A program made the position numbers and the translations under genes. A stretch of DNA of 64,000 nucleotides from assembly GCF_003050905.1 (NCBI RefSeq), contig NZ_QAOT01000023.1; one strand, given 5' to 3'. Below are positions 8,681 to 18,267 of this stretch, in pieces (the first letter of the stretch is position 1; the number at the start of each line of letters is the position of its first letter). A model generated the notes under the pieces. The model worked only from the letters and a program-made list of their open reading frames with translations. It did no database searches and had not been told where the DNA came from. Source of the DNA: Cereibacter_A azotoformans. GTDB lineage: Bacteria; Pseudomonadota; Alphaproteobacteria; Rhodobacterales; Rhodobacteraceae.

Positions 8681-9520
8681 ATGCGCCCGCTTGCACTCCG
8701 GGCACCCACCGCCCTTCCCGGCTTCGGCCTTTCGATGGGGATCACGCTGACCATCCTGTCGCTGGTGGTGCTGCTGCCGATCGGCGCGCTGCTCCTGCGG
8801 GGGGCGGCGATCGGGCCGGCCGACATTCTGGCCCTGCTGGCGCGCGAGAGGGTGCAGGCGGCACTGATCCTGTCGTTCCGGGCGGCGCTGGTGGCGGCGC
8901 TTTTCAATCTCGTCTTCGGCCTGGCGCTGGCCTGGGTGCTGGCGCGCTACCGCTTCCCCGGCCGCCGCCTTGTCGATGCGGCGGTGGACCTGCCCTTCGC
9001 GCTGCCCACCGCGGTGGCCGGCATCGCGCTGACCGCGCTTTACGCCCCGAACGGTCCCCTCGGCCAGCTTCTCGCCCCCTTCGGGCTGCGCGTCGCCTAT
9101 ACCGAGGCCGGCATCTGGATCGCGCTGATCTTCGTAGGCCTGCCGTTTGTCGTCCGTTCGGTTCAGCCGGTGATCGAGGAAATCGACCGCGAGGTGGAAG
9201 AAGCCTCGGCCACGCTGGGCGCCTCGCGGGCACGGACCTTCACGCGCGTCATCCTGCCGATGCTGGTGCCCGCGCTGCTGACCGGCTTTGCGCTGGCCTT
9301 GGCGCGCAGCGTGGGCGAATACGGATCGGTCATCTTCATTGCCGGCAACCTGCCGATGGCAACCGAGATCGCGCCCCTGCTGATCGTGATCCGGCTGGAA
9401 GAATTCGACTATGACGGCGCCGTGGCCATCGCGCTGGCCATGCTGGGAATTTCCTTCGCGCTGCTTTTGGCCATCAACCTTGTCCAGATCTGGAGCCGCC
9501 GCCGAATGGGCGCGGTCTGA
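8681..9520 (+). CDS. cysT: Sulfate ABC transporter permease CysT
   Basis: A 279-residue inner-membrane protein with about six hydrophobic helices. It carries the ABC-2-type coupling loop EEASATLGASRARTFTRVILP at about residues 180-200, which docks on the ATPase. It forms the heteromeric pore with CysW. The start ATG lies 1 bp after the sbp stop; the longer upstream frame overlaps sbp and is not needed. Length and order (binding protein, CysT, CysW, CysA) match the standard sulfate-uptake operon. Confidence 0.92.
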   Translation: MRPLALRAPTALPGFGLSMGITLTILSLVVLLPIGALLLRGAAIGPADILALLARERVQAALILSFRAALVAALFNLVFGLALAWVLARYRFPGRRLVDAAVDLPFALPTAVAGIALTALYAPNGPLGQLLAPFGLRVAYTEAGIWIALIFVGLPFVVRSVQPVIEEIDREVEEASATLGASRARTFTRVILPMLVPALLTGFALALARSVGEYGSVIFIAGNLPMATEIAPLLIVIRLEEFDYDGAVAIALAMLGISFALLLAINLVQIWSRRRMGAV

Positions 9521-9523
9521 GCC

Positions 9524-10390
9524 ATGTCACACACTCTTTCCCTGCCCACCCCCCTTGCGGCCACCGCCGAGCCTGTCTGGGTCCGCCGCCTGCTGATCCT
9601 GACCACGCTGGCCCTCCTGGCCATGCTGGTGCTGGCCCCGCTGCTGGCGGTCTTTGCCGAGGCGCTGAAACAGGGCGTGGCTCTGGCGGTGGCCTCGCTT
9701 GGCAACCGCGACGCGCAGGCAGCGATCCAGCTGACGCTGATCGTGGCCGCGGTCTCGGTGCCACTGAACGCGGCCGCGGGCATCGCCGCCGCCTGGGCGA
9801 TCACCAAGTTCGACTGGCGCGGCAAGGCCTTCCTGATCACGCTGATCGACCTGCCGTTCTCGGTCTCGCCGGTGGTGGCGGGGCTGTGCTTCGTGCTGCT
9901 GTTCGGTGCCAATTCGGCGATCGGCGGCTGGCTGGTCGCCAACGGCTACCCGGTGGTCTTCGCCATTCCCGGCATCGTGCTGGCCACCATGTTCATCACC
10001 TTCCCCTTCGTCGCGCGCGAGCTGATCCCGGTGATGACCGAACAGGGCCGCGCCGAGGAGGAGGCCGCGCTGACCCTTGGCGCCTCGGGCTGGCGGATGT
10101 TCCTGACCGTGACGCTGCCGAACATCCGCTGGGCGCTGCTTTACGGCGTGCTGCTCTGCAACGCCCGCGCCATGGGCGAGTTCGGCGCCGTCGCCGTCGT
10201 CTCGGGCAAGATCCGCGGCAAGACCTCGACCATGCCGATCATGATCGAGATGCTCTACAACGAATATCTCTCGGTCGCGGCCTTTTCGATGGCGGCGCTG
10301 CTGGCGGCGCTCGCCCTTGTCACCCTGACGCTGAAATCCGCCCTGGAATGGCGCTATGCCGACCAGCTGGCCGCCACCCACCGCCACTGA
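9524..10390 (+). CDS. cysW: Sulfate ABC transporter permease CysW
   Basis: A 288-residue integral membrane partner of CysT. It has six predicted helices and the coupling loop EEEAALTLGASGWRMFLTVTLP near residues 183-204. The CysW-type signature ARAMGEFGAVAVVSGKIRGKT follows. It starts 3 bp after cysT and ends 10 bp before cysA with a GAGGAG ribosome-binding site between, so the genes are co-translated. Together with CysT and CysA it imports sulfate at the expense of ATP. Confidence 0.92.
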   Translation: MSHTLSLPTPLAATAEPVWVRRLLILTTLALLAMLVLAPLLAVFAEALKQGVALAVASLGNRDAQAAIQLTLIVAAVSVPLNAAAGIAAAWAITKFDWRGKAFLITLIDLPFSVSPVVAGLCFVLLFGANSAIGGWLVANGYPVVFAIPGIVLATMFITFPFVARELIPVMTEQGRAEEEAALTLGASGWRMFLTVTLPNIRWALLYGVLLCNARAMGEFGAVAVVSGKIRGKTSTMPIMIEMLYNEYLSVAAFSMAALLAALALVTLTLKSALEWRYADQLAATHRH

Positions 10391-10400
10391 GGAGAGGCCC

Positions 10401-11120
10401 ATGCATATCCAGATCGACGAGATCGCCAAGGAATTCGGCCCCACCACCGCGCTGCATCCGGTCAGCCTGTCGATCCCCTCGGGCGCGCTGATCGCGCTTC
10501 TGGGGCCGTCGGGCTCGGGCAAGACCACGCTCTTGCGCATCCTCGGCGGGCTGGAGTTTCCGACCTCGGGGCGGGTGCTCTTCGACGGCCAGGACGCGAC
10601 CGGCCTGACGGTACAGGAGCGCCGCGCGGGCTTCGTGTTCCAGAGCTATGCGCTGTTCCGGCACATGACGGTGTTCGAGAACGTGGCCTACGGCCTGCGC
10701 GCCCGTCCCCGCCGCCACCGCCCCACCGGGCCAGAGATCGACCGCCGTGTCCACAAGCTGCTCGATCTGATCCAGCTGCCCGACATCGGCGCGCGGTATC
10801 CCTCACAACTGTCGGGCGGCCAGCGCCAACGGGTGGCGCTGGCCCGCGCGCTGGCCATCGAGCCGCGGATGCTGCTCCTCGACGAGCCCTTTGGCGCGCT
10901 CGACGCCCGCGTCCGCAAGGAGCTGCGCCAGGGCCTGCGCGAGATCCACGACGCGACCGGCCTGACCACCGTCTTCGTCACCCACGACCAGGAGGAGGCG
11001 ATGGAGCTCGCCGACCTCGTCGTGGTGATGTCGATGGGCCGCATCGAGCAGATCGGCAAGCCCGGGGACATTCGCGCAAGGCCAAAAACCGACTTTGTCA
11101 GACAGTTCATCTCGGCCTGA
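10401..11120 (+). CDS. cysA: Sulfate ABC transporter ATPase CysA (short form)
   Basis: A 239-residue ATPase energising sulfate uptake. Walker A is GPSGSGKTT (about 34-42), the Q-loop lies in FVFQSYALFRHMTVFENV, the signature is LSGGQRQR, and Walker B is MLLLDEPFGALDARV followed by the switch His in FVTHDQEEAM. The usual CysA is 340-365 residues with a C-terminal TOBE/regulatory domain. This protein stops just after the nucleotide-binding domain, so that domain is absent. The downstream unknown gene begins 3 bp later and does not look like the missing domain by eye. Function should still be ATP-driven transport. Confidence 0.9.
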   Translation: MHIQIDEIAKEFGPTTALHPVSLSIPSGALIALLGPSGSGKTTLLRILGGLEFPTSGRVLFDGQDATGLTVQERRAGFVFQSYALFRHMTVFENVAYGLRARPRRHRPTGPEIDRRVHKLLDLIQLPDIGARYPSQLSGGQRQRVALARALAIEPRMLLLDEPFGALDARVRKELRQGLREIHDATGLTTVFVTHDQEEAMELADLVVVMSMGRIEQIGKPGDIRARPKTDFVRQFISA

Positions 11121-11123
11121 GCG

Positions 11124-11582
11124 ATGGCGCCCGGCCGAAGTCCCGGCAGCGGGCTCGCAGCCCTGCTGCCCGCGCGCCTCGCGCTATGGGCGACCACCGC
11201 CCCTTTCCGCCCCGATCCGCGGTTGCCACCCGATCTGCTGGACGCGATCCGGGTACTGGCGGTGAAGGGATGGCGCCTGCGCCGCGCCGGGCCGCGCAAC
11301 CATGCGGTCTGGCTGGCAGAACCGGAGCTTCAGCACCGACTGCGGGCGGTGGTTCTGCCCGACGGACGCGCCCGGCTGGCGCTGCCGGAATGGAACGCGC
11401 TGCTGCGCCACCGGCTGCAACCGCTTCTGCCGGGACTGGCACCTGCCGATCCGCTCGCGCTCGGCCAGGCGGCCCAGCGGCTGCGGTCCGCGCTCGCACC
11501 TGAGTGGCTCGGCCCTGGCCGGCCCCTCGGCCCCTTCCGCTGCGCTCCGGCGCCTGAACTCCCCGTGAGGATGGATGGATGA
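11124..11582 (+). CDS. Hypothetical protein in the cys operon
   Basis: A 152-residue Arg/Leu/Pro-rich protein with no transmembrane segment and no motif I recognise. It begins 3 bp after cysA, and its TGA overlaps the ATG of the Lrp regulator by 4 bp, so translational coupling says it is a real gene. The core WRLRRAGPRNHAVWLAEPE looks structured. It could be a small accessory factor for sulfate uptake or regulation; I cannot assign a role. Confidence 0.6.
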   Translation: MAPGRSPGSGLAALLPARLALWATTAPFRPDPRLPPDLLDAIRVLAVKGWRLRRAGPRNHAVWLAEPELQHRLRAVVLPDGRARLALPEWNALLRHRLQPLLPGLAPADPLALGQAAQRLRSALAPEWLGPGRPLGPFRCAPAPELPVRMDG

Positions 11583-12091
11583 CAATGCTCGACACACACA
11601 CGGACTCTCCGCCCCGCGCGCCGGCCATGGACCGGATCGACCGCAAGATCATCCACGAGCTGCAACGCGACTGCTCGATCTCGATCGCGCAACTGGCCGA
11701 CCGGGTGGGCCTGTCGCAGACCCCGTGCTGGAAGCGCATCCAGCGGCTGGAACAGTCGGGCGTGATTACCGGCCGGGTGGCGCTGGTCGATCCCGGGCGG
11801 ATCGGGCTTGGCTTGACGGTCTTCGTCGAGATCGAGGCCCCAGACCACAGCCCCGCCTGGCGCGCGCGCTTCGTCGAGACGGTGACCGGCCTGCCCGAGG
11901 TGGTGGGCGTCTGGCGCATGGCCGGCGACGTCGATTACCTGCTGAAGGTGGTGATGCCCGACATGCCCAGTTTCGACCGTTTCTATCAGCGCCTGACCGA
12001 GGCCACCGCCCCCCGCAACGTCACCTCGAAATTCGCCATGGAGCGCATGAAGGATACCACCGTCCATCCCGTCAACACGACTGATCCCTGA
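11579..12091 (+). CDS. Lrp/AsnC-family transcriptional regulator
   Basis: A 170-residue regulator. The N-terminal helix-turn-helix covers about residues 18-66 (IDRKIIHELQRDC, then LADRVGLSQTPCWKRIQRLEQSGVI). The C-terminal RAM/ligand domain has the typical GVWRMAGDVDYLLKVVMPDM and ends near the Lrp family length. The family senses amino acids such as cysteine, methionine or leucine. As last gene of the sulfate operon, coupled by a 4-bp overlap to the gene before it, it probably reports amino-acid status. Its DNA target in the window is not evident. Confidence 0.85.
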   Translation: MTMLDTHTDSPPRAPAMDRIDRKIIHELQRDCSISIAQLADRVGLSQTPCWKRIQRLEQSGVITGRVALVDPGRIGLGLTVFVEIEAPDHSPAWRARFVETVTGLPEVVGVWRMAGDVDYLLKVVMPDMPSFDRFYQRLTEATAPRNVTSKFAMERMKDTTVHPVNTTDP

Positions 12092-12247
12092 CCCGGCGAG
12101 TCGACCGTGGTCCAACAGGGGAGGGAACAGGTTTCTACGAATGGCGACCCCGACAGAAAGACGTCATCGCTCCCGGCTGGAAAAGAGGCAGATCCAAACA
12201 CGACAATCATGCTAGTCTATTTGCGGATGGAATGGAGGCGCCGAGCG

Positions 12248-12478
12248 ATGCATTCAGCACAGACACACTTCGGGACCGCGGCAACGAAGTCCGTATCTGC
12301 AGACCCGGCCCGTGCTGCGACGCTGGGCAAGGCGCAGGTGCGCGTCCTGTCGGCAACGCGGCCTTGCCCGGTCGGCCTGGCGGTGTTCCTGCTGGCCTAT
12401 GCCGCGGTGGTGGGGATCATTCTAGCGCCGTCCGGAAGCCTCAGCTCCGCCGGTGCAACTGTTGGCCAGATCCGGTGA
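12248..12478 (+). CDS. Small single-pass membrane protein, hypothetical
   Basis: A 76-residue frame with GGAGG 7-8 nt before the ATG. One hydrophobic helix (VGLAVFLLAYAAVVGIILA) lies in the second half, with a positive patch before it, giving an N-in topology. No family is recognised. A second short frame at 12483-12668 follows (61 codons) without clear support. The stretch from 12092 to 12247 and the rest up to the terminator at 12702 show nothing else. Confidence 0.4.
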   Translation: MHSAQTHFGTAATKSVSADPARAATLGKAQVRVLSATRPCPVGLAVFLLAYAAVVGIILAPSGSLSSAGATVGQIR

Positions 12479-12701
12479 CGTGATGTTCCACGGCCCCGAT
12501 CCGGAGCTTGCCCGTCTGCTGGTCCCCCTGCTGCAGTCGAACCCCAAGGCCCACGAGGCGTCCCTTCTCCGTCGGTTCGGGCGGGCTTTCGCACCCGTCA
12601 CCCTGCGGTTGTCTCGCGAAGCCCAAGCCAACCCGACTGTCGCGGCACCCGACGATCGGCAAGCCTGACAGGCTCCTTCCTCCAAAGAACATGAGCCGAC
12701 C

Positions 12702-12723
12702 GGCGCCCGCTGGAACGGGCGCC
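12702..12723 (-). terminator. Hairpin terminator after the AMP-ligase gene
   Basis: A perfect 8-bp stem, GGCGCCCG / CGGGCGCC, with a 6-nt loop, placed 11 bp beyond the stop of the minus-strand ligase gene. There is no strong T-run, so it is a likely but not classical intrinsic terminator. Confidence 0.45.
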
Positions 12724-12733
12724 TGCCGTCGGT

Positions 12734-14383
12734 TCAGGTCGACGATGGCGCCGCCGCGATCCGCCGGGCCTCTTCCCGCAGGGCAGCCTTCTGGATCTTG
12801 CCGGTCGCGGTCTTCGGCAGGTCGCGGAACACCACACGCCGCGGCGCCTTGAAATGCGCAAGGTGATCACGCACCCATGCGATCAGATCGGCCCCGGAGG
12901 GCGCGGGGCCTTCGGCGCGCAGCGTGACGAAGGCGGCCGGGGACTCGCCCCAGAACGGGTGCGGCTCGGCCACCACGGCCGCCTCGAGCACGGCGGCATG
13001 GCGCGACAGGACTTCCTCGACCTCGAGCGAACTGATGTTCTCACCGCCCGAGATGATGATGTCCTTGGCGCGGTCCTTCACCTCGACATATCCGTCGGGA
13101 TGCAGGACGCCCAGATCGCCGGTGCGCAGCCAGCCATCCGCCAGCGTCTCGGACGTGGCCGCCGGGTTCTTCAGATAGCCCAGCATCACCGTGTTGCCGC
13201 GAAAGGCGATCTCGCCCAGCGTCCGGCCATCGGCCGGAACCGGTCGGCCCTCCGGGTCCAGCACTGTCACATCCTCGACCGCCACCAGCGGCACCCCCTG
13301 CCGCGCGCGGACCGTGGCCAGCTCGGCCGGGGCGAGGTCGGCCCATGCCGCCTGCGGCGCGCAGACCGTGGTCGGGCCATAGCTTTCGGTCATGCCATAC
13401 ATGTGGATCACATCGAAGCCCCGCGCCGCCGCGGCGGCCAGCACGGCCGAGGTCGGCGCCGCGCCGCCGGTGCCGATGATGACCGGACGGCTGCCGGGGC
13501 CGCGCTCGGGCACGCCGTCGCGGACGTTCAGAATCATCGTCAGCACGACCGGGGCGGCGCAAAGATGGGTGATTGCCGCCTCGTCGATGCGGTTCAGGAT
13601 CGCCACCGGATCGACCCGCGGCAGGCAGACCTGCGTGGTTCCCGCCGCGGCGGCGGCCCAGATGCCGCTCCAGCCGTTGCAGTGGAACGCGGGCAGCGTC
13701 CAGAGATAGCGGCTGTCGCTGCGCAGGCCCAGCACCGCCATGTTGGCCAGCGCCGCCAGATGGGCGCCGCGGTGGTGCAGCACCACGCCCTTCGGGTTGC
13801 CCGTGGTGCCGCTGGTGTAGTTGATGGCGATCGGATCCCATTCGGAGTCGGGCAGCCTCCACGGCGCAGGCAACGCCGCGGCCAGCGCGGCCTCGTAGTC
13901 CGCGGCGCCCGAGAGCCCGGCGGGCAGCGGACCATCGCCCGCCACCAGAACCGCAGGCGGATGGTCAAGGCCCGCCAGAGCCTCGTCCGCAAGCGTCGCA
14001 AGGCTCGCGTCGACCAGCAGCACCTTCGCCTCGCTGTGGGCAAGGATGAATGCCAGCCCCGCCCCGTCCAGCCGGGTGTTCAGCGGGTTCAGCACCGCCC
14101 CGGCCAGCGGCACCCCGAAATGCGCCTCGAGGATCAGCGGCACGTTCGGCGCCAGCACCGCCACCACGTCGCCCGGTTCCACCGAAAGCGCGGCCAGCGC
14201 CCCCGCAAGCCTGCGGCAACGCTCGGCGTAGTCGGCCCAGGTGAAGCGCCGGTCGCCGTCGATCACGGCGACCTGCCCCGGCCAGACCCGCGCCGCCCGG
14301 CGCAGGAAGGTGAGGGGCGACAGCGGCACATCCGTTGCCGGCGAGGGGGTCAGGCAGGCCCATCGGTTCTGCGGAAAAGGCAT
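12734..14383 (-). CDS. AMP-forming acyl-CoA synthetase (DmdB/AlkK-like)
   Basis: A 549-residue soluble ligase that adenylates a carboxylic acid and transfers it to CoA. The P-loop-like motif is YTSGTTGNPKGVV (near 186-198). Substrate-pocket region is TLPAFHCNGWSGIW. Also present are the A5 motif YGMTESYGPT, the hinge RTGDLGVLHPDGYVEVKDRAKD and the catalytic Lys in PKTATGKIQK near the end. The ATG at 14383 has AAAGGG upstream and is preferred to the GTG at 14404. It lies 14 bp behind metQ in one transcript. In a sulfur island a 3-methylthiopropionate ligase (DmdB) role is attractive, but medium-chain fatty acid ligases look similar, so the substrate is open. Confidence 0.75.
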   Translation of the reverse strand: MPFPQNRWACLTPSPATDVPLSPLTFLRRAARVWPGQVAVIDGDRRFTWADYAERCRRLAGALAALSVEPGDVVAVLAPNVPLILEAHFGVPLAGAVLNPLNTRLDGAGLAFILAHSEAKVLLVDASLATLADEALAGLDHPPAVLVAGDGPLPAGLSGAADYEAALAAALPAPWRLPDSEWDPIAINYTSGTTGNPKGVVLHHRGAHLAALANMAVLGLRSDSRYLWTLPAFHCNGWSGIWAAAAAGTTQVCLPRVDPVAILNRIDEAAITHLCAAPVVLTMILNVRDGVPERGPGSRPVIIGTGGAAPTSAVLAAAAARGFDVIHMYGMTESYGPTTVCAPQAAWADLAPAELATVRARQGVPLVAVEDVTVLDPEGRPVPADGRTLGEIAFRGNTVMLGYLKNPAATSETLADGWLRTGDLGVLHPDGYVEVKDRAKDIIISGGENISSLEVEEVLSRHAAVLEAAVVAEPHPFWGESPAAFVTLRAEGPAPSGADLIAWVRDHLAHFKAPRRVVFRDLPKTATGKIQKAALREEARRIAAAPSST

Positions 14384-14397
14384 TGCGAAAATCCCTT

Positions 14398-15192
14398 TCA
14401 CCACGTGGGCAGGATGGTGCCATCGAAACGCGTCAGGATGAACTCCTTCACCTCGGGCGAGCGGTAGAGGTCGATGAAGGTCTTCAGCCGCGCATCCTCG
14501 GCATTGTCGCGGCGGGTGGCCCAGACCAGATGCCAGCGGCTGTGCTCGTCTTCCAGGATCAGCGCCGTCTTCGGATCGAGCCCCGCCAGCACGGCATAGT
14601 TCAACGTGATGACGGCGGCATCGACATCGGGCAACGACGTAGGAAGCTGCGCCGCGTCCAGTTCCACGAAGCGCAGGTTGCGCGGATTCCCGGCCAGATC
14701 GAGCACCGTCGCCGTGATCCCCGCGCCTTCCTTCAGCCGGATGACGCCGGCCTTTTCCAGCAGGAACAGTGCGCGGGCCGCGTTGCTGGGATCGTTCGGA
14801 ATGGCGATGGTGCCGCCTTCGGGCAGGTCGGCGAGCGAGGTGAGACGCGCCGAATAGACCCCGGTCGGCACCACGATCGAGGCCGGCCCCGGCACCAGAT
14901 CGAAACCGCGCGCGGTGATCTGGTTCTGAAGATAGGGGATGTGCTGGAAGTTGTTGGCATCAAGGTCGCCATGCGCCAGCGCCTCGTTGATCAGCGGCCA
15001 GTCGGTGAACTCGATGATCTCGGCCTCGATGCCCTGCGCGGCCGCCAGTTCGGCCGTGTGGCGCAGGATGTCGCCATAGGGGCCGGCCGAGACGCCGATC
15101 TTCAGCGGGTCGGCGGCCCAGGCGGGCAGCGCAAGGCCCAGCGTGGCGCCAAGGCCAAGGGCCGCGATCAGGTGGCGGCGAGTCGTCTTCAT
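14398..15192 (-). CDS. metQ: NlpA/MetQ-family substrate-binding protein
   Basis: A 264-residue periplasmic binding protein of the methionine-uptake family. The signal peptide at residues 1-26 ends LPAWA-AD and has no lipobox Cys, so it is probably soluble rather than a lipoprotein. Landmarks are KIGVSAGPYGDIL, IIEFTDWPLINEALAHGDLDANNFQHIPYLQNQ and AIPNDPSNAARALFLLEKAGVI. It heads a two-gene unit with the AMP ligase and faces away from metNIQ, which encodes a second paralogue (about 50% similar by eye). Because it travels with a CoA ligase, its ligand may be a methylthio acid or other sulfur compound rather than methionine. It probably shares MetNI. Confidence 0.85.
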   Translation of the reverse strand: MKTTRRHLIAALGLGATLGLALPAWAADPLKIGVSAGPYGDILRHTAELAAAQGIEAEIIEFTDWPLINEALAHGDLDANNFQHIPYLQNQITARGFDLVPGPASIVVPTGVYSARLTSLADLPEGGTIAIPNDPSNAARALFLLEKAGVIRLKEGAGITATVLDLAGNPRNLRFVELDAAQLPTSLPDVDAAVITLNYAVLAGLDPKTALILEDEHSRWHLVWATRRDNAEDARLKTFIDLYRSPEVKEFILTRFDGTILPTW

Positions 15193-15297
15193 CTGTCGTC
15201 CTCTCGTGTCTCTTGTCTGGCCAGCGACGGGAATCGCCCCGCGGCCGGTGTCGGTTGTCGACCGGCACCGACTGTAGGCGCGGGATGTTCCACGCCG

Positions 15298-15323
15298 AAT
15301 TCCAAAGACGACTTGTATGGTAG
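15298..15323 (-). promoter_or_regulatory. Putative regulatory site upstream of metQ (minus)
   Basis: An AATTCCAAAG box (CTTTGGAATT on the minus strand) abuts a partial dyad CGAC (15309-15312) -N7- GTAG. The order of the two elements is reversed relative to other promoters in the window, so this is a weak member of the set. Short inverted repeats (GTCGGT/ACCGAC, 15250-15272) follow toward the gene. Confidence 0.3.
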
Positions 15324-15438
15324 AGATTTATCCTCCCGCTCCGCGCAGCCGGAGAGAGTTGTTCCCGGGCGGCCCGTCCGCCTGTGCATTGACCGGTGCA
15401 AGCGCGCTGGAAGGGGTCGGCCTGCCCGCCGCGGGCGG

Positions 15439-15548
15439 GGAATGGTCTTCTCCCGAACGGCCCGCCGGGAGACGGGACGCGTCGTATTCCGCCGGTCTTT
15501 GGATTGGAACGCGCAGCACCCGGCCCTTATCAATTCTCTCAGATAAGG
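15439..15548 (+). promoter_or_regulatory. Promoter region of the metNIQ operon
   Basis: A GAATGGTCTTCTCCCGAACG box (from 15440) is nearly identical to the one before the sulfate operon. CTTTGGATTGG follows at 15498-15508. A perfect inverted repeat CTTATC-N10-GATAAG at 15527-15548 lies where other units have the CGAY dyad, suggesting a different regulator, or a transcription start region, here. Confidence 0.45.
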
Positions 15549-15621
15549 TTTCGTCAGAACAGAAGGTTGCCGCCATGCCCTGCCAAGTGCCGACATGCCG
15601 ACTCCGCACGGGGAGACAGCC

Positions 15622-16711
<1,090 letters not shown>

Positions 16712-16722
<11 letters not shown>

Positions 16723-17377
16723 ACTGATCCGCCTGATCGTCGAGGCCACCCGCGACACGCTCTACATGGTTGCCATCTCGGGTCTGATCGGGGCGGCGGC
16801 GGGGCTGCCGCTGGGGCTGTTTCTCGCCACCAGCAAGCGGGGCGAGCTGTTCGCCGCGCCTTGGCTGAACGCGGTGCTTGGTGTCCTTGTGAACGCCACC
16901 CGCTCGACCCCGTTCATCATCCTGGTGGTGGCGATCGTGCCGCTGACGCGGGCCATTGCCGGCACCTCGATCGGCACCACGGCTGCGATCGTCCCGCTGT
17001 CCATCGCGGCCGCCCCCTTCATCGCCCGCATCGTCGAGGGCGCGGTGCGCGAGGTCGATCACGGCCTGATCGAGGCCGCCCGCGCGATGGGGGCAACGCC
17101 CCTCCAGATCGTGACCCGCGTCCTGCTGCCCGAGGCGCTGCCCGGCATCCTGCTGGGCCTGACGCTCGCCCTTGTCAGCCTGCTTGGCTATTCGGCGATG
17201 GTCGGCGCGGTCGGCGGCGGCGGTCTGGGCGATCTCGGCATCCGCTACGGCTATCAACGCTTCATGCCCGAGGTGATGGCCGTCGTCGTCCTCGTCCTCG
17301 TCCTGCTGGTGCAGGCCACCCAGACCGCGGGCGAGCGGCTGGCCATCCACCTCAACAAGCGCATCCGCCGGCCCTGA
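16712..17377 (+). CDS. metI: Methionine ABC transporter permease MetI
   Basis: A 221-residue inner-membrane protein with five hydrophobic helices and the coupling loop EAARAMGATPLQIVTRVLLPEALPG near 125-145. The MetI pattern VGAVGGGGLGDLGIRYGYQRF follows. It forms a homodimeric pore with two MetN subunits. It overlaps metN by 11 bp and is 34 bp ahead of metQ. It could also serve the divergently encoded MetQ paralogue, which has no permease of its own. Confidence 0.92.
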
Positions 17378-17411
17378 CCGGCGGCGCCTTCACCCGAAAA
17401 CGGAGATCGAC

Positions 17412-18203
17412 ATGTCCCGAACCCTGCTGTCCCGCGACCTTCTTCTGGGCGCGACCGGAGCCGCCTTGCTTGCCCTTCCCGCACTGGCCGAAACCCTGCG
17501 GATAGGCGTGACGCCGGGGCCGCACGCCCAGATCCTCGAGGCGGTGCGCCCGATTGCGGCGCAGAAGGGCCACCAGATCGAGATCATCGAATTCTCGGAC
17601 TATGTGGTGCCGAACGAGGCGCTGAACGCCGGCGAGATCGAGGCCAATAGTTTCCAGAATCAGCCCTATCTCGACAACCAGATCCGAGACCGGGGCTATG
17701 ACATCGTGCCGGTGGCCCAGACGGTCAACTTCCCGCTGGGGATCTATTCAACGAAACATGACAACTGGGCCAGCCTTCCTGAAGGCGCCACCGTCGCGAT
17801 CCAGAACGATCCGACCAACGGCGGCCGCTCGCTGCTGCTGCTGCGCGACCACGGCGCGATCACCCTGCGCGAGGGCGTGGGCTTCACCCCCACCGTGGCC
17901 GACATCGTCGAGAACCCGAAGAAGCTGAAGATCCTCGAGATCGATGCGGCGCAGACGGCGCGTTCGCTGCCCGACGTGGATGCGGCGGCCGTCAACACCA
18001 ACTATGCCACCGAGGCCGGGCTGAAGCCGTCGGACGCGATCCTGCGCGAGGACCCCAAGGGGCCCTATGTCAACCTGATCGCCGTGCGCAAGGCCGATGC
18101 CGACGCCGCATGGGTCAAGGATCTGGTCGGCGCCTATCACTCGCCCGAAGTGCGCGCCTTCATAGACGCCAAATTCGAAGGGTCCGTCCTGCCGGCCTGG
18201 TAG
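17412..18203 (+). CDS. metQ: Methionine-type substrate-binding protein MetQ (second copy)
   Basis: A 263-residue exported binding protein. The signal peptide at 1-25 ends LPALA-ET; again no lipobox Cys. The family blocks are LRIGVTPGPHAQILEAVRPI, IIEFSDYVVPNEALNAGEIEANSFQNQPYLDNQ and AIQNDPTNGGRSLLLLRDHGAI. It completes a metNIQ operon that is under a promoter with sulfur-type boxes. The ligand is presumably methionine or a related thioether. It ends before a strong terminator hairpin, so the downstream acs gene may be read through only in part. Confidence 0.9.
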   Translation: MSRTLLSRDLLLGATGAALLALPALAETLRIGVTPGPHAQILEAVRPIAAQKGHQIEIIEFSDYVVPNEALNAGEIEANSFQNQPYLDNQIRDRGYDIVPVAQTVNFPLGIYSTKHDNWASLPEGATVAIQNDPTNGGRSLLLLRDHGAITLREGVGFTPTVADIVENPKKLKILEIDAAQTARSLPDVDAAAVNTNYATEAGLKPSDAILREDPKGPYVNLIAVRKADADAAWVKDLVGAYHSPEVRAFIDAKFEGSVLPAW

Positions 18204-18218
18204 GCCCGCGACGGACCG

Positions 18219-18254
18219 GGGGTCGTCGACCTCCCCCGACGACCCCACTCTTTT
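18219..18254 (+). terminator. Rho-independent terminator/attenuator after metQ
   Basis: A 10-bp perfect stem, GGGGTCGTCG (18219-18228) / CGACGACCCC (18237-18246), followed by ACTCTTTT. It separates metNIQ from the acs-osmC genes, which begin 14 bp later, so it may reduce rather than stop transcription. Confidence 0.6.
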
Positions 18255-18267
18255 CGCAGGAAATCCG

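Noticed and set aside
12854..14467. A 537-residue plus-strand frame opposite the AMP ligase
   Set aside because: Shadow frame: Arg/Gln/His-rich composition, no motifs; the opposite strand encodes all ligase motifs.
15250..15272. GTCGGT/ACCGAC repeat as the regulon dyad
   Set aside because: The half-sites are in the wrong order (GTCG before CGAC) and spacing differs, so it is not a copy of CGAY-N7-RTCG.
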